Assembly: GCA_020248985.1 (NCBI GenBank)
Contig: JADCGL010000010.1
Span: 1 to 64,000 of the forward strand
DNA from: Telmatospirillum sp.
GTDB lineage: Bacteria; Pseudomonadota; Alphaproteobacteria; CACIAM-22H2
DNA: 64,000 bases
Direction: 5' to 3'
Below are positions 53,595-62,642 of the stretch, piece by piece (position 1 is the first letter of the stretch; each line of letters starts with the position of its first letter). The notes beneath the pieces were generated by a model that was not told the DNA's origin, ran no database searches, and saw only the letters and a list, made by a program, of their open reading frames with translations. The position numbers and the translations under genes were made by a program.

Positions 53595-55589
53595 ATGTCG
53601 CTGTCCGCCGCCCTCAATTCTTCGCTGAGTTCGCTGCTCGCCTTGCAGCAGCAGACGCGCGTCGCGTCGGGCAACGTCGCCAATGCCCAGACCCCCGACT
53701 ACACGCGCAAGAACGTCAACCTCACGACGCCTGCGACGCAAGGGCTGCCTTCGGGCGTGTCGATCGTTTCGATCACGCGCACCGTCAACACGGCGTTGCA
53801 GAACGACCTTATCGCACGCACGGCCGAACAGTCAGCCGAAGCCGTGCGCGCCCGCTATATCGGCGATATCGGGGCATTGCTCGACGTCAAGAGCGGCGAG
53901 CCCGCCATCACCAAGCAACTGCAGACTTTCCAGCAGGCCTGGACCGATTTCGAAGCGAGCCCTGAAAATCCGAACCTCGCGCGCACGATCGCGACCCAAG
54001 GCCAGCAGGTCGCAACTTCGCTGAACCGTCTTGCGGCCGAGCCTTCGCGCATCGATTCGCGCATCGCCTCCGACATCAACACGGCGGTGGGCGAACTCAA
54101 CACGCTCGTGAACAACGCCTATGCGCTCAACACGCAGATCGTCACGCAAGCCTCGACCGGCCAGCCGGTCGGCGAGTTGCAGGACAAGATGGATACGATC
54201 ATCCGTCAGATATCGAGCTACACGAAAGTGCAGATCTTGCCGACGGGCACGGGCGCCATCCAGGTGCTGACCACGGGCGGGCAGAGCCTCGTTTCCGCGG
54301 CAACGCCGCCGATCTTCAGCTTCGACTCGCTCAACAACCAGGTCCGCGTGACCATCGGCTCGACCACCAGCAACGTGCAGTCGACCGCTTTCCAGTCCGG
54401 CCAGATCGACGCGCTCTTGCGCATGCGCGCAGGCTATGTCGACACGACGACGACCTCGCAGGCGATCATGATTTCGTCGTCGCCGACAGACGGAACGCTG
54501 CGCAAATTCGTGAACCAGATCGACACGATGGCCAACCAGCTCGCCGCCGTCGTTAACACCGCCTACAACAAGGCGAATTCGTTCGGCACCGAACTTGCGG
54601 CGAACTTCTTCACCTTCTCGACGCTTGTCGACCCGCCGTCGACGACGGTGGCGACCGACATCGTGCAGGGCAATGTCACGACGAGTTCGGCCGGCGGCAG
54701 CCTTACAGACACCGCCACAGCCTTCGGCGCCTATGCGCCCACGCCGACGCTCTTCCACCGCGTCACGATCGTTTCGGGCCAGGGTGCGGGCTCGTCCGCC
54801 ATCATCACGGCCAGTGCCGGCAACACGATTACGGCTCCGGGCCTTGCGGCGACGGATGCGACCAGCATCTATCAGATCCAGTCGGTGACCGGCCCGCTGC
54901 TTTCGGGCACCACGACCGCGACATCGACGACCACCATCACCGACACGAACAATTCCTGGAACGCCAACCAGTTCGCCCCCACGGCCAGCGGCATCGTCTA
55001 CCAAGTCCGCATCACGTCGGGCACCGGCGCGGGCCAAGTTGGGCGCATCGTCAGCAACACCGGCACGGACCTTACGGTCAATCCGCCGCTGTCGACCACG
55101 CCGGGCGTCGGGGCCACCTACGTGATCGAGCCGGCCTTGCGCAACGTGCCTTCGGTTGCCTCGATGTTGCAGGTCAACCCCACGCTGGTCGGCGGTACCA
55201 CGACCGTTTCCAAGACCTCGGCCGCTGCCGTCAAGCAGGCGCTGTCGACCGGTACGGCCGCGGTATTCGATCCCGTGCCGATTGCTGCGGCCTCGCTCGC
55301 CTCGCTCGGCAACAGCGGCATCATCCAAGGCCAGCTCACGACCGCCAACGTCTTCGCGTCGGTGATTTCGTATACGTCGCAGTCGATCGCCACGGTCGAG
55401 AAGGCCGAGACGGACGCCGAGACGCTGCGCCACCAGACGGACCAAAGCTACCGCAACAAGGTCGGCGTTTCGGTCGATACCGAAATGTCGAACCTCATCG
55501 TGCTCCAGAACACGTACCAAGCCTCCGCGCAGGTGCTGCAGACGGTCCGCACGATGTTCGACACGCTCATCAATCTGGGAAGGAACTAA
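53595..55589 (+). CDS. flgK: Flagellar hook-associated protein 1 FlgK
   Basis: The first hook-filament junction protein, 664 aa. The N-terminal helix (MSLSAALNSSLSSLLALQQQ, then GNVANAQTPDYTRKNV) and C-terminal helix (LIVLQNTYQASAQVLQTVRT) are characteristic. The middle, about residues 365-512, contains two related segments of 65-75 residues, each with a SG-GAG motif and a closing Y-I; see findings. The ATG at 53595 has CCGGAG upstream. It is exported by the flagellar type III system and ends 3 bases before flgL. Confidence 0.93.
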   Translation: MSLSAALNSSLSSLLALQQQTRVASGNVANAQTPDYTRKNVNLTTPATQGLPSGVSIVSITRTVNTALQNDLIARTAEQSAEAVRARYIGDIGALLDVKSGEPAITKQLQTFQQAWTDFEASPENPNLARTIATQGQQVATSLNRLAAEPSRIDSRIASDINTAVGELNTLVNNAYALNTQIVTQASTGQPVGELQDKMDTIIRQISSYTKVQILPTGTGAIQVLTTGGQSLVSAATPPIFSFDSLNNQVRVTIGSTTSNVQSTAFQSGQIDALLRMRAGYVDTTTTSQAIMISSSPTDGTLRKFVNQIDTMANQLAAVVNTAYNKANSFGTELAANFFTFSTLVDPPSTTVATDIVQGNVTTSSAGGSLTDTATAFGAYAPTPTLFHRVTIVSGQGAGSSAIITASAGNTITAPGLAATDATSIYQIQSVTGPLLSGTTTATSTTTITDTNNSWNANQFAPTASGIVYQVRITSGTGAGQVGRIVSNTGTDLTVNPPLSTTPGVGATYVIEPALRNVPSVASMLQVNPTLVGGTTTVSKTSAAAVKQALSTGTAAVFDPVPIAAASLASLGNSGIIQGQLTTANVFASVISYTSQSIATVEKAETDAETLRHQTDQSYRNKVGVSVDTEMSNLIVLQNTYQASAQVLQTVRTMFDTLINLGRN

Positions 55590-55592
55590 GCC

Positions 55593-56789
55593 ATGGCCAG
55601 CGGTCTCGGCGGCGTCACCAACTATGCGCAGCTGCTGGACATCCAGCGGTCGCTCTCCAACCAGAACGAGGAACTGTCGGGTCTTCAGAAGGAACTCGGC
55701 GGCACGCGTCGCGACGGCTTTGTGGGCCTCGCGCGCGCCTCGCTGAACGGCGAGGGTTTCGGCTCGGATACGGTCCGCATCCAGCAATTTCGCCAGACGA
55801 CGGCCGAATCGACGATCTACATTCGCGCGATCGATTCCGCCGACTATCGGACGGACCTCTATTCAAAGTCGCTCGACGGCCTCAATTCGATCGCCAAGGA
55901 CATCAAGGCCGAAATCATCAAGACGCAGAGCCTGGGCCCCGCCGCTTATTCCGCCCAGCTCGGCATCGTGACGGGCGCTTTGACTCGCATCCAGTCGATC
56001 CTCAACCAGACCGACGGGCAGCGTTATCTGTTCGGCGGTTCGTCCTACAATACGCCGCCCGTGCAAGCGCTCAATTCGCTCGATCCGTCGCCGCCCTCGG
56101 CGATGCCGGTCTACGCGACTTACACAGGCCAGCCCGGCGAAGGCCCGCCGCGTGACGTGGGCCAAACTTACGCCAATGCAGTCCAGACCAGCTCCACGCT
56201 GCCGGCTGCCGCCATCTTCCGCAGCGACAGTGCCACGTCCCAGACCACGGACGTCGCCCCCGGCTACATCACGCCCGCACTGCGCGGCCAGATCATCAAT
56301 ACCTCCGGCGAATCGATCGCGAACAAGCCGAGCGTCTATATCGACGACCAGCTGAACATGCAGTACGGCATCACTGCATCCGAGGCCGGGTTCCAGAATC
56401 TGATCAACGGCCTGCGCAACTACAAGATAGCGCTGGGAACCGCGATCAACGCCAACGCCGCGGTGGTCCCGCCGGCCCAGCCGCAGGACATCGCCGCGAT
56501 TCCGGCAGCCGTACCGTTCCTTGCGCAGGCGACCGTGCAGGTCAATCGCGCGCTGCTCGACATCTCCTCGCTCGAGGGTGTCAACGGCGGCAACCAGGCG
56601 CAGCTCAAACAGATCCGCGCCAAGCACGAAAGCCTCGTCGATGCCTCCAAGGAAGGTGCGAGCGCGATCGAGGCGGTCGACACGGGCGACGTTTCGACGC
56701 GCATCAAAGCGATCCAGACCTCGCTCGAAGCGAGCTACGTGACGACCCGCCAGATCCTCGACCTCTCCCTCGTCAAATTCCTCCGGTAA
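55593..56789 (+). CDS. flgL: Flagellar hook-associated protein 3 FlgL
   Basis: The second hook-filament junction protein, 398 aa. The N-terminus (VTNYAQLLDIQRSLSNQNEE) and the IQSILNQTDGQRYLFGGSSY segment are typical flagellin-like D0/D1 features. The C-terminal helix ends in IQTSLEASYVTTRQILDLSL. The flagellin-like middle carries a Pro-rich insert near residues 160-200. It starts 3 bases after flgK and should be co-transcribed from the sigma-54 promoter. Confidence 0.92.
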   Translation: MASGLGGVTNYAQLLDIQRSLSNQNEELSGLQKELGGTRRDGFVGLARASLNGEGFGSDTVRIQQFRQTTAESTIYIRAIDSADYRTDLYSKSLDGLNSIAKDIKAEIIKTQSLGPAAYSAQLGIVTGALTRIQSILNQTDGQRYLFGGSSYNTPPVQALNSLDPSPPSAMPVYATYTGQPGEGPPRDVGQTYANAVQTSSTLPAAAIFRSDSATSQTTDVAPGYITPALRGQIINTSGESIANKPSVYIDDQLNMQYGITASEAGFQNLINGLRNYKIALGTAINANAAVVPPAQPQDIAAIPAAVPFLAQATVQVNRALLDISSLEGVNGGNQAQLKQIRAKHESLVDASKEGASAIEAVDTGDVSTRIKAIQTSLEASYVTTRQILDLSLVKFLR

Positions 56790-56836
56790 CCCAGCTCAAT
56801 CATAAAAAATAGCGCCAGATAGAAGGAACCAAAGCC

Positions 56837-58276
56837 ATGACAACCGTCGCAATGAACTCTGCCATCAGCGGCCTGAATTCGTTCCAGACCCAGCTCAACT
56901 ACATCTCCGACAACGTCGCCAACTCGCAGTCGATCGGCTTCAAGCGCATCGACGCGAATTTCTCGAGCTACGTGTCGAGCTCGAGCGAACGCCTGTTCAA
57001 TTCCGGCGGCGTCACGGTGCGCCCGTCCTTCATCAACGACAAGCAGGGCGCGCTCGTCCAGAGCGAGTCGAACACCTCGGTCGCCATCTCGGGCTCGGGC
57101 TGGATGCCGGTGCAGGAAGGCACGTCGTCCGCAAGCGGCCTTACGGGCAACAACGAAACGCTCTACACGCGCCGCGGCGACTTCTCGCTCGACGAAAACG
57201 CGTTCCTCAAGAACGGCGCAAACAAGTTCCTGTTCGCGCGTTCGGTTCCGGCCCCGACGGCGGCCGTGCCGAACCCGCAGCCCAACCAAGGCACGCTGGT
57301 GCCGGTGCGCATCAACCAGGCCGCTTTGCCGGCCCTGCAGACCGCGACCGCCTTCTATGCCGCGAACCTGCCCTCGAACGCGCCGGCCGGCACCGTCTAC
57401 AATGGCGGCACCGTTACCATGACGGACGCCACAGGTGCAGCCCGCGCCTTCTCGGTCACTTGGTACAATCGCGACAGCACGGGCGACTTGCCGGCCATCA
57501 ACGCCAGCACCGCGACCGGCACGGCGACGATCCCGGCCCCGGGTGTGGCGACCGTGCCGCAATGGCGCGCCGTGATCACGGCCCCCACGAGCTCGGCCAA
57601 CGGCAACGAAAGCCTCGTGGTCGACTTCACGTTCGGCACGCAGGTCGGCGTCGACGCGGGTTTGCCGACCGGTTTCACGATCCAGTCGACCGACAACACC
57701 ACGCTCGACGCGACCACGACCGGCACCGACGGGCGTCTTTCCATCGTCTACAGCGCGCCGGGCCTTACGGCCACGCCGACGCAGGCAATCAACCTCGAAT
57801 TCGGTGCGCCCAACGCCGTTGCGACGACGGCCTCCTCGCTTACGCAGTCGGGCGGCGTCACGAGCTTCGGCGGATCGTCGATCTCGCTGTCGCGCATCAC
57901 GGCGGACGGCTATCCGTCGGGCAGCTACAACGGCGTCGGCATCGACAGTGCGGGCAACGTCTACTCGACCTACACCAACGGGCAGCGCCGCACGCAGTAC
58001 CAGATCGCGCTTGCGACCTTCAACAATGCCAATGGCCTCGTACGCACGGACGGCGAATCGTTCCGCGACGATCCGGCGGCTGGCTTCATCGGCCTCAACC
58101 AGTCGCTGCAGGGCGGCACGGGTTCGATCAACCCGAACTCGATCGAGAACTCGAACGTCGATATCGGCTCGGAGTTCACGAAGATGATTGTCGCCCAGCG
58201 CTCCTATTCGGCCAATGCCCGCCTGATCACCACGGCGGACGAAATGCTGCAGGAAGTCGTCAACCTCAAGCGCTGA
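56837..58276 (+). CDS. flgE: Flagellar hook protein FlgE
   Basis: The hook subunit, 479 aa. The N-terminal flagellar rod/hook motif is MNSAISGLNSFQTQLNYISD then NVANSQSIGFKRIDANFSSY. The C-terminal helix is FTKMIVAQRSYSANARLITT, then ADEMLQEVVNLKR. The central region with Thr/Ser/Gly-rich repeats corresponds to the surface domains. The ATG at 56837 has AGAAGGAA upstream. It lies 47 bases after flgL, and a terminator follows. Confidence 0.92.
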   Translation: MTTVAMNSAISGLNSFQTQLNYISDNVANSQSIGFKRIDANFSSYVSSSSERLFNSGGVTVRPSFINDKQGALVQSESNTSVAISGSGWMPVQEGTSSASGLTGNNETLYTRRGDFSLDENAFLKNGANKFLFARSVPAPTAAVPNPQPNQGTLVPVRINQAALPALQTATAFYAANLPSNAPAGTVYNGGTVTMTDATGAARAFSVTWYNRDSTGDLPAINASTATGTATIPAPGVATVPQWRAVITAPTSSANGNESLVVDFTFGTQVGVDAGLPTGFTIQSTDNTTLDATTTGTDGRLSIVYSAPGLTATPTQAINLEFGAPNAVATTASSLTQSGGVTSFGGSSISLSRITADGYPSGSYNGVGIDSAGNVYSTYTNGQRRTQYQIALATFNNANGLVRTDGESFRDDPAAGFIGLNQSLQGGTGSINPNSIENSNVDIGSEFTKMIVAQRSYSANARLITTADEMLQEVVNLKR

Positions 58277-58311
58277 GGTCCGCACTTTCCTTCACTGGCT
58301 GGCAGACTTGC

Positions 58312-58345
58312 GGCCGTCGGCGACCAGCCGACGGCCTCTTTTTTT
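58312..58345 (+). terminator. Rho-independent terminator after flgE
   Basis: GGCCGTCGG pairs with CCGACGGCC across a seven-base loop, followed by TCTTTTTTT. It ends the flgKLE transcript; the convergent GNAT gene ends on it, so it may serve only one direction well. Confidence 0.92.
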
Positions 58346-59081
58346 AGGGAGCGACGCGGTAGTGGTAGCCATAGAGCGGGACAAATCCGAGGGCCGCATA
58401 GAGGGCGATGGCCGGCGCATTGTCGGCGGCGACCTGCAGATAGGCGGTATGCGCATCGCGCGCAAAACCCCACGCCATTGCGTGCGCAACCGTGCGGTGC
58501 CCGAACCCTTGGCGGCGCGCATGGGCCGCGCTCAGCACTTCGAAGATCCCGACATAGCCGTCTTCGGCGACGGCCATCGCAAACGCGGCGGGCCGTTTTT
58601 CGGCATCCGGCATCCGCACGAACAAAGCCGGCGGTGCCACGCAGCGCAGCAATGCCGTGAGTTTGGCGGCCGTCGCCGGGGCCGCTTCGGTCGCCGCAAC
58701 GAACGCGTCGAACCAGCCCGTCCACGGATCGGCGGCATCGACGGCCTGCGGGTCGTGCCGATGGCGGCCGGGGCGCGCGATCATCACGAGGCTTGGATCG
58801 ATGTGCGCATAGCCGCGCGCTTCAAGCGCGCGGTCGATCGCTGGATCGGCAAGCGGGCTCAGGCGGAAGATCGTCGGCAGCGTGCGCGCCCGATAGTGCG
58901 CTTCGATGCGCGCGATCTGAAGATCGACGGACGCTCGCGCCGGTGCGATCGCGTTGGCCGAGTTGGCGCGCTTGGTGTAGCCATTGGCCGCGCGCAGAGC
59001 CCAACCGTCCACTGCGAACGTTTCCAAAGCGGGCCATGCCGCCAAAGCGCGAAGCTCGAGCGTGCGGATCGTTTCGTCCAT
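58344..59081 (-). CDS. GNAT-family N-acetyltransferase
   Basis: A 245-residue GNAT acetyltransferase. The C-terminal acetyl-CoA-binding motif A is seen as VLSAAHARRQGFGHRTVAHA, followed by YLQVAADNAPAIALYAALGF, typical for the family. An N-terminal half (residues 1-120) resembles a second, degenerate GNAT fold, as in twin-domain members. It sits between flgE and a glycosyltransferase gene, so it could make an acetylated sugar precursor or modify flagellar protein, but this is inferred from position only. The ATG at 59081 is about 70 bases from the divergent glycosyltransferase start. Confidence 0.8.
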   Translation of the reverse strand: MDETIRTLELRALAAWPALETFAVDGWALRAANGYTKRANSANAIAPARASVDLQIARIEAHYRARTLPTIFRLSPLADPAIDRALEARGYAHIDPSLVMIARPGRHRHDPQAVDAADPWTGWFDAFVAATEAAPATAAKLTALLRCVAPPALFVRMPDAEKRPAAFAMAVAEDGYVGIFEVLSAAHARRQGFGHRTVAHAMAWGFARDAHTAYLQVAADNAPAIALYAALGFVPLYGYHYRVAP

Positions 59082-59150
59082 GTTTTGAGTCTCGCTGGCA
59101 GGCTAGACTTGCGTCAAGCTGCAATCAAATCTGCGTCGTGAGCTGTTGCG

Positions 59151-60812
59151 ATGACCGCCGAAGCCGAGCGCCATTTTGCCGAAGCTGCAAGCCTGGTTCA
59201 GCGGCGCGATTTTGCCGCGGCCGTCGCCGCCTATGATCGCGCGATCGCGGCCGATCCGTCTTTGCCGGGCCCGTGGATCAACCGCGTATCGGCCTTGTCG
59301 GCGGCGGGCGATTTGGCGGGGGCGTGGGCTGCCGCGCAAGAAGCGGTGCGGCGTTTTGCCGATCTCGCCGCAGCCCATAGTGTGATGGGCGACGTTGCCT
59401 TTGCGGGCGGCATGGCATCGGCAGCCGAGGCGGCTTTTGCCAAGGCCGTGGCGCTTGCCCCGGACGTTCCAAGCTTGCGCAACAATCTTGCCTTGGCGCT
59501 GCAGGGGCAGGGGCGCGTGGCGCAAGCGCGCGCGGTTTTTGCCGAAGCGCAAAGCGTGGCGCCGGGCGACCGGCAGCTTGCGTCCAATGCGCTGATGGCA
59601 AGCCAGTACGATCCGCCGGCCGACAATCTGCGCGCCGAGGCCCAGGCATGGCCGGGGGCCGACCGAGTATTCCCGCGCCCGGCACCGGCCGCTCCTTTGG
59701 CAGGCAGGCGTTTGCGCATCGGCTACGTATCGCCGGATTTCTGCAGCCATTCCTGCAGCTATTTTCTGGTGCCGCTTTTGGCAGGCCATGACCGTGCGGC
59801 GGTCGAGCTCTTTGCCTATAGCGACGTCGCCAGCCCCGATGGCGTGACGGCGGCGTTTCGCAATCTCGTGCCAAACTGGCGCGAGACCTTCGGGCGCGAC
59901 GATGCCGCCTTTTGCGCGTCCGTGCAAAGCGACGGCATCGACGTTCTCGTCGATTGTGCCGGCCACACGCGCGGAAATCGGTTGGGCGCCTTTCTGCAGC
60001 GCCCCGCCCCGGTGCAGTTCACCTGGCTCGGCTATCCCGACACGACCGGCTTGTCCTGTTTCGATGCGCGTCTCGTCGATGCCGTCAGCGATCCGCCTGG
60101 CGACAGCGATGCCGCGGCAAGCGAGCCGTTGGCGCGGCTCGATGGCGGGTTTCTCGCGTATATGCCGCCGCCCTTTGCACCGCCGGTTTCGCCGCCGCCG
60201 TGCGCGACATTGGGCGTGCCGACCTTCGGCTCTTTCAACAATCTGCCGAAAATCTCCGACGCATCCGTCGCGCTCTGGGTTTCCGTGCTGCGCGCGGTCC
60301 CCGAAGCGCGGCTAGCCGTGAAGGCGCTCGGGCTCGGCGAGGCGTCGGCGCAGGCGCGGCTTGTGGCGCGTTTTGCCGAGGCGGGCATTGCGCCGACGCG
60401 CATCGTGCCGATCCCGTTCGATCCAGCGGTGCAGAACCATATCGCGCGCTACAGCGGCATCGACATTGCCCTCGACACGACCCCCTACAACGGCACGACC
60501 ACGACCTGCGAAGCGCTGTGGATGGGCGTACCGGTCGTGACGCTGGCCGGGCGGCGCCATGCCGCCCGCGTCGGGGCTTCGCTCCTGACGCAGATCGGTG
60601 CCGGCGACTGGATTGCCGAAGATGCCGATGCTTTCGTGCGCATCGCAGCCGCCCTTGCTCGGGATCGGCGCGGGTTGGCGTCTATTCGCCAAGATCTGCG
60701 GCGGCGCATGCTGGCCTCGCCGCTTTGCGACGGGGTGCGTTTGGCGCGCCAAATCGAGGCCCTGTGTATGGAAATCTGGTCGCGCGTTGTAAGTCCTGCG
60801 CGAATGGTATAA
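59151..60812 (+). CDS. TPR-GT41 glycosyltransferase (FlmG/OGT-like), second copy
   Basis: A 553-residue protein with about three TPR repeats (residues 1-150) and a GT41-type catalytic region from about residue 180: RIGYVSPDFCSHSCSYFLVP, VDCAGHTRGNRLG, WLGYPDTTG, FGSFNNLPK and DTTPYNGTTTTCEALWMGVP. It is a paralogue of the 50635-52761 protein with a shorter repeat array, so the two may act on different flagellins or residues. It precedes flbT by 37 bases. The donor sugar is not known. Confidence 0.85.
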   Translation: MTAEAERHFAEAASLVQRRDFAAAVAAYDRAIAADPSLPGPWINRVSALSAAGDLAGAWAAAQEAVRRFADLAAAHSVMGDVAFAGGMASAAEAAFAKAVALAPDVPSLRNNLALALQGQGRVAQARAVFAEAQSVAPGDRQLASNALMASQYDPPADNLRAEAQAWPGADRVFPRPAPAAPLAGRRLRIGYVSPDFCSHSCSYFLVPLLAGHDRAAVELFAYSDVASPDGVTAAFRNLVPNWRETFGRDDAAFCASVQSDGIDVLVDCAGHTRGNRLGAFLQRPAPVQFTWLGYPDTTGLSCFDARLVDAVSDPPGDSDAAASEPLARLDGGFLAYMPPPFAPPVSPPPCATLGVPTFGSFNNLPKISDASVALWVSVLRAVPEARLAVKALGLGEASAQARLVARFAEAGIAPTRIVPIPFDPAVQNHIARYSGIDIALDTTPYNGTTTTCEALWMGVPVVTLAGRRHAARVGASLLTQIGAGDWIAEDADAFVRIAAALARDRRGLASIRQDLRRRMLASPLCDGVRLARQIEALCMEIWSRVVSPARMV

Positions 60813-60849
60813 TCGCGCTATAGTTTGGCTGTTCTTCCAAGGATTCGTC

Positions 60850-61329
60850 ATGCCTCTCGTTTTGCGTCTGAACCCCGGCGAAAAGATCATCATCAACGGG
60901 GTGGTTATCGAAAATACCGGGGGGCTTGCGATGTTTGCCGTGCGCAATCGCGGCAACATCCTGCGCCAGAAAGACATCCTGCAGCTGGAAGAGGCTGCAA
61001 CCCCCGCCATGCGGGTCTATTACACACTCCAGTGCATCTACCTTTTTCCAGACGAGGCAAAGGTTTACACGGATGCGTGCATCCAGTTTTTGAATGATTT
61101 CGAGACCGCTGCCCCGACCTCCAAGCCGATCATCGACACGCTGCGCCAGCGCATCGAAAAGGGCGAGCTTTACCCGGCAATGAAAGACGCCAAACGCCTG
61201 ATCAAATTCGAGTGGGAATTGCTCGGCAAGACCACCGAACGCGCGCGCCAATTGTTGGCCGGCGGCGACGGGGCAAAGGGGCGCAAGTCCGCCCCGCAAA
61301 TGGCCGATACGGCGGGCGTCGAGGAGTAG
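60850..61329 (+). CDS. flbT: Flagellar biosynthesis regulator FlbT
   Basis: A 159-residue FlbT: MPLVLRLNPGEKIIINGVVI, then GNILRQKDILQLEEA, YYTLQCIYLFPDEAKVYTDA and FNDFETAAPTS-like sequence (LNDFETAAPTSKPIIDTLRQ) are diagnostic. In Caulobacter FlbT promotes degradation of flagellin mRNA until the hook is complete; FlaF, encoded at 52898-53323, acts with it. The start is the ATG at 60850 with GGA upstream. A TATAAT element at 60808-60813, overlapping the preceding stop, could serve as its own promoter, but no good -35 is seen. Confidence 0.94.
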   Translation: MPLVLRLNPGEKIIINGVVIENTGGLAMFAVRNRGNILRQKDILQLEEAATPAMRVYYTLQCIYLFPDEAKVYTDACIQFLNDFETAAPTSKPIIDTLRQRIEKGELYPAMKDAKRLIKFEWELLGKTTERARQLLAGGDGAKGRKSAPQMADTAGVEE

Positions 61330-61352
61330 GGCGAGAAAAAATATAAATTTAA

Positions 61353-61371
61353 GGAAATTTTAGTAATTTCC
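61353..61371. repeat. Inverted repeat and CtrA-like site in the DUF1217 gene leader
   Basis: GGAAATT and AATTTCC are perfect arms around TTAGT, in an AT-rich leader about 80-100 bases before the DUF1217 gene. The adjoining TTAA-N7-TTAG (61349-61363) is one mismatch from a CtrA site. Likely an operator or promoter element. Confidence 0.4.
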
Positions 61372-61452
61372 AAGTTATATTGAGTTTTGGGGTGTTTTGT
61401 GCGATAACGATGCGTGTTCCCCCTGCCGAGAACGGCGCTCAGGAGACGGAAA

Positions 61453-62262
61453 ATGTCGGGATCGATTTCAAGCGGCTTGCCGGCTTTGGTTGCTTGGCGC
61501 CAGCTCGAAAAAAATGGCGACGCGCAGCAGGCGCGTTTTTCCAAGCAAGCGACAGTGCAGCAGAAGGTCGCGGCTGCCGAAAACGCCGTGAAGAACGCCA
61601 AAACTGTCGACGAACTGCTGAACAACCGGCGCTTCATGGAATTCGCACTGTCGGCCTACGGGCTCGAAAGCGAAATCGACAAGAAGGGCCTGCTCGCGCG
61701 CGTGCTCAAGTCCAATTTGCTCGACGACCAGTCGCTCGCCAATCGCATGAACGACGAGCGCTATCGCGATATGGCAAAGGCGCTGCAGTTCCAGGCCCTC
61801 GGCATCACCAACGTCAAGACGCCGGCCGTGTTCGAATCGCTGAAGGCCCGCTACCTCAAGAACGAATTCGAAAAGGCGCAAGGCCAGCAGAGCCCGGGCC
61901 TGCGTGAGGCGCTGTATTTCCGCGAGAACATCAAGAATGCGAAGAACCCCTATGCGATCTTGGGCGACCGGACTTTGCGCGAAGTGGTGACCAAAACGCT
62001 GGATATCCCGCGCGAGGTCGCCATCCAGAGCGTGGAATCGCAGGCGGGTCTGCTCACGCGCAAGGTCGACATCGCGAAGTTCCAGGACAAGGGCTTCGTC
62101 GACAAGTTCATCCAGCGCTATTTGAACAAGATCGACCAGGAAACGTCGAAGAGCAGCGGTGCGACGTCGCTCTACAGCGGACTGCTGCAGGGAGCCTCGA
62201 GCGGCTATGGCGTCGATCTGACCGGCATTCTCGAAGTGCTGCAGGGCAGCGCGCGGCGCTAG
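61453..62262 (+). CDS. DUF1217 flagellar-associated protein
   Basis: A 269-residue protein of the DUF1217 family, found almost only within alphaproteobacterial flagellar clusters. Its function is undefined; some members resemble flagellin-type helical proteins. Helices dominate: LVAWRQLEKNGDAQQARFSK, then ALSAYGLESEIDKKGLLARV and LREALYFRENIKNAKNPYAI. No signal peptide is visible, so if exported it would use the flagellar system. The ATG at 61453 has CAGGAGACGG upstream. It follows flbT by 123 AT-rich bases with its own promoter-like elements. Confidence 0.8.
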   Translation: MSGSISSGLPALVAWRQLEKNGDAQQARFSKQATVQQKVAAAENAVKNAKTVDELLNNRRFMEFALSAYGLESEIDKKGLLARVLKSNLLDDQSLANRMNDERYRDMAKALQFQALGITNVKTPAVFESLKARYLKNEFEKAQGQQSPGLREALYFRENIKNAKNPYAILGDRTLREVVTKTLDIPREVAIQSVESQAGLLTRKVDIAKFQDKGFVDKFIQRYLNKIDQETSKSSGATSLYSGLLQGASSGYGVDLTGILEVLQGSARR

Positions 62263-62396
62263 CCTGCGACGCTCGGCATGGGGCGTGCTTTCGCCGCGCG
62301 GGGCATGGCGTGATATAGTCGTCATCAGCTTTTGACCGATTCGCAAGGAACCGTCGGCCCGGCGCCGACGAAAAAAGAGCAACGGAGCAGCACGTC

Positions 62397-62630
62397 ATGT
62401 CGAGCGATGCATTCCAGACCGACCCGACCGACCAAGAGCGTCTGGCGGCCATGCGCGTGATCGCGGACGCGATGGAAGAGGGCATGCGCCAGGGCCTGCA
62501 TCGCGATTCGCTGACCGTGGGCTGCTTCAGCGTGATCCTGCAGATGATGGTGGAGCTTTACGGCCGCGACGCGGTGCGCACGATGGTTGCCGGCATCGAA
62601 CCGCGCATCGTTGCCGGCGATTTCGGCTGA
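62397..62630 (+). CDS. Small protein of unknown function
   Basis: A 77-residue acidic helical protein. It contains VIADAMEEGMRQGLHRDSLT and a hydrophobic CFSVILQMMVELYGRDAV. I recognise no family. Codon use is native. The ATG at 62397 is preceded by ACGGAGCAGCACGTC, a fair ribosome-binding site. The 134-base gap upstream holds a hairpin (CGTCGGC / GCCGACG, 62352-62370) followed by an A-rich stretch, and a TATAGT element, so it probably has its own promoter. Position beside flagellar genes may be accidental. Confidence 0.55.
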   Translation: MSSDAFQTDPTDQERLAAMRVIADAMEEGMRQGLHRDSLTVGCFSVILQMMVELYGRDAVRTMVAGIEPRIVAGDFG

Positions 62631-62642
62631 CGCGTCGTCCGT

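Noticed and set aside
62352-62370. Hairpin before the 77-residue gene considered as a terminator
   Set aside because: The stem CGTCGGC/GCCGACG is followed by A, not T, on the plus strand, and on the minus strand the T run precedes the stem, so it does not fit either direction.
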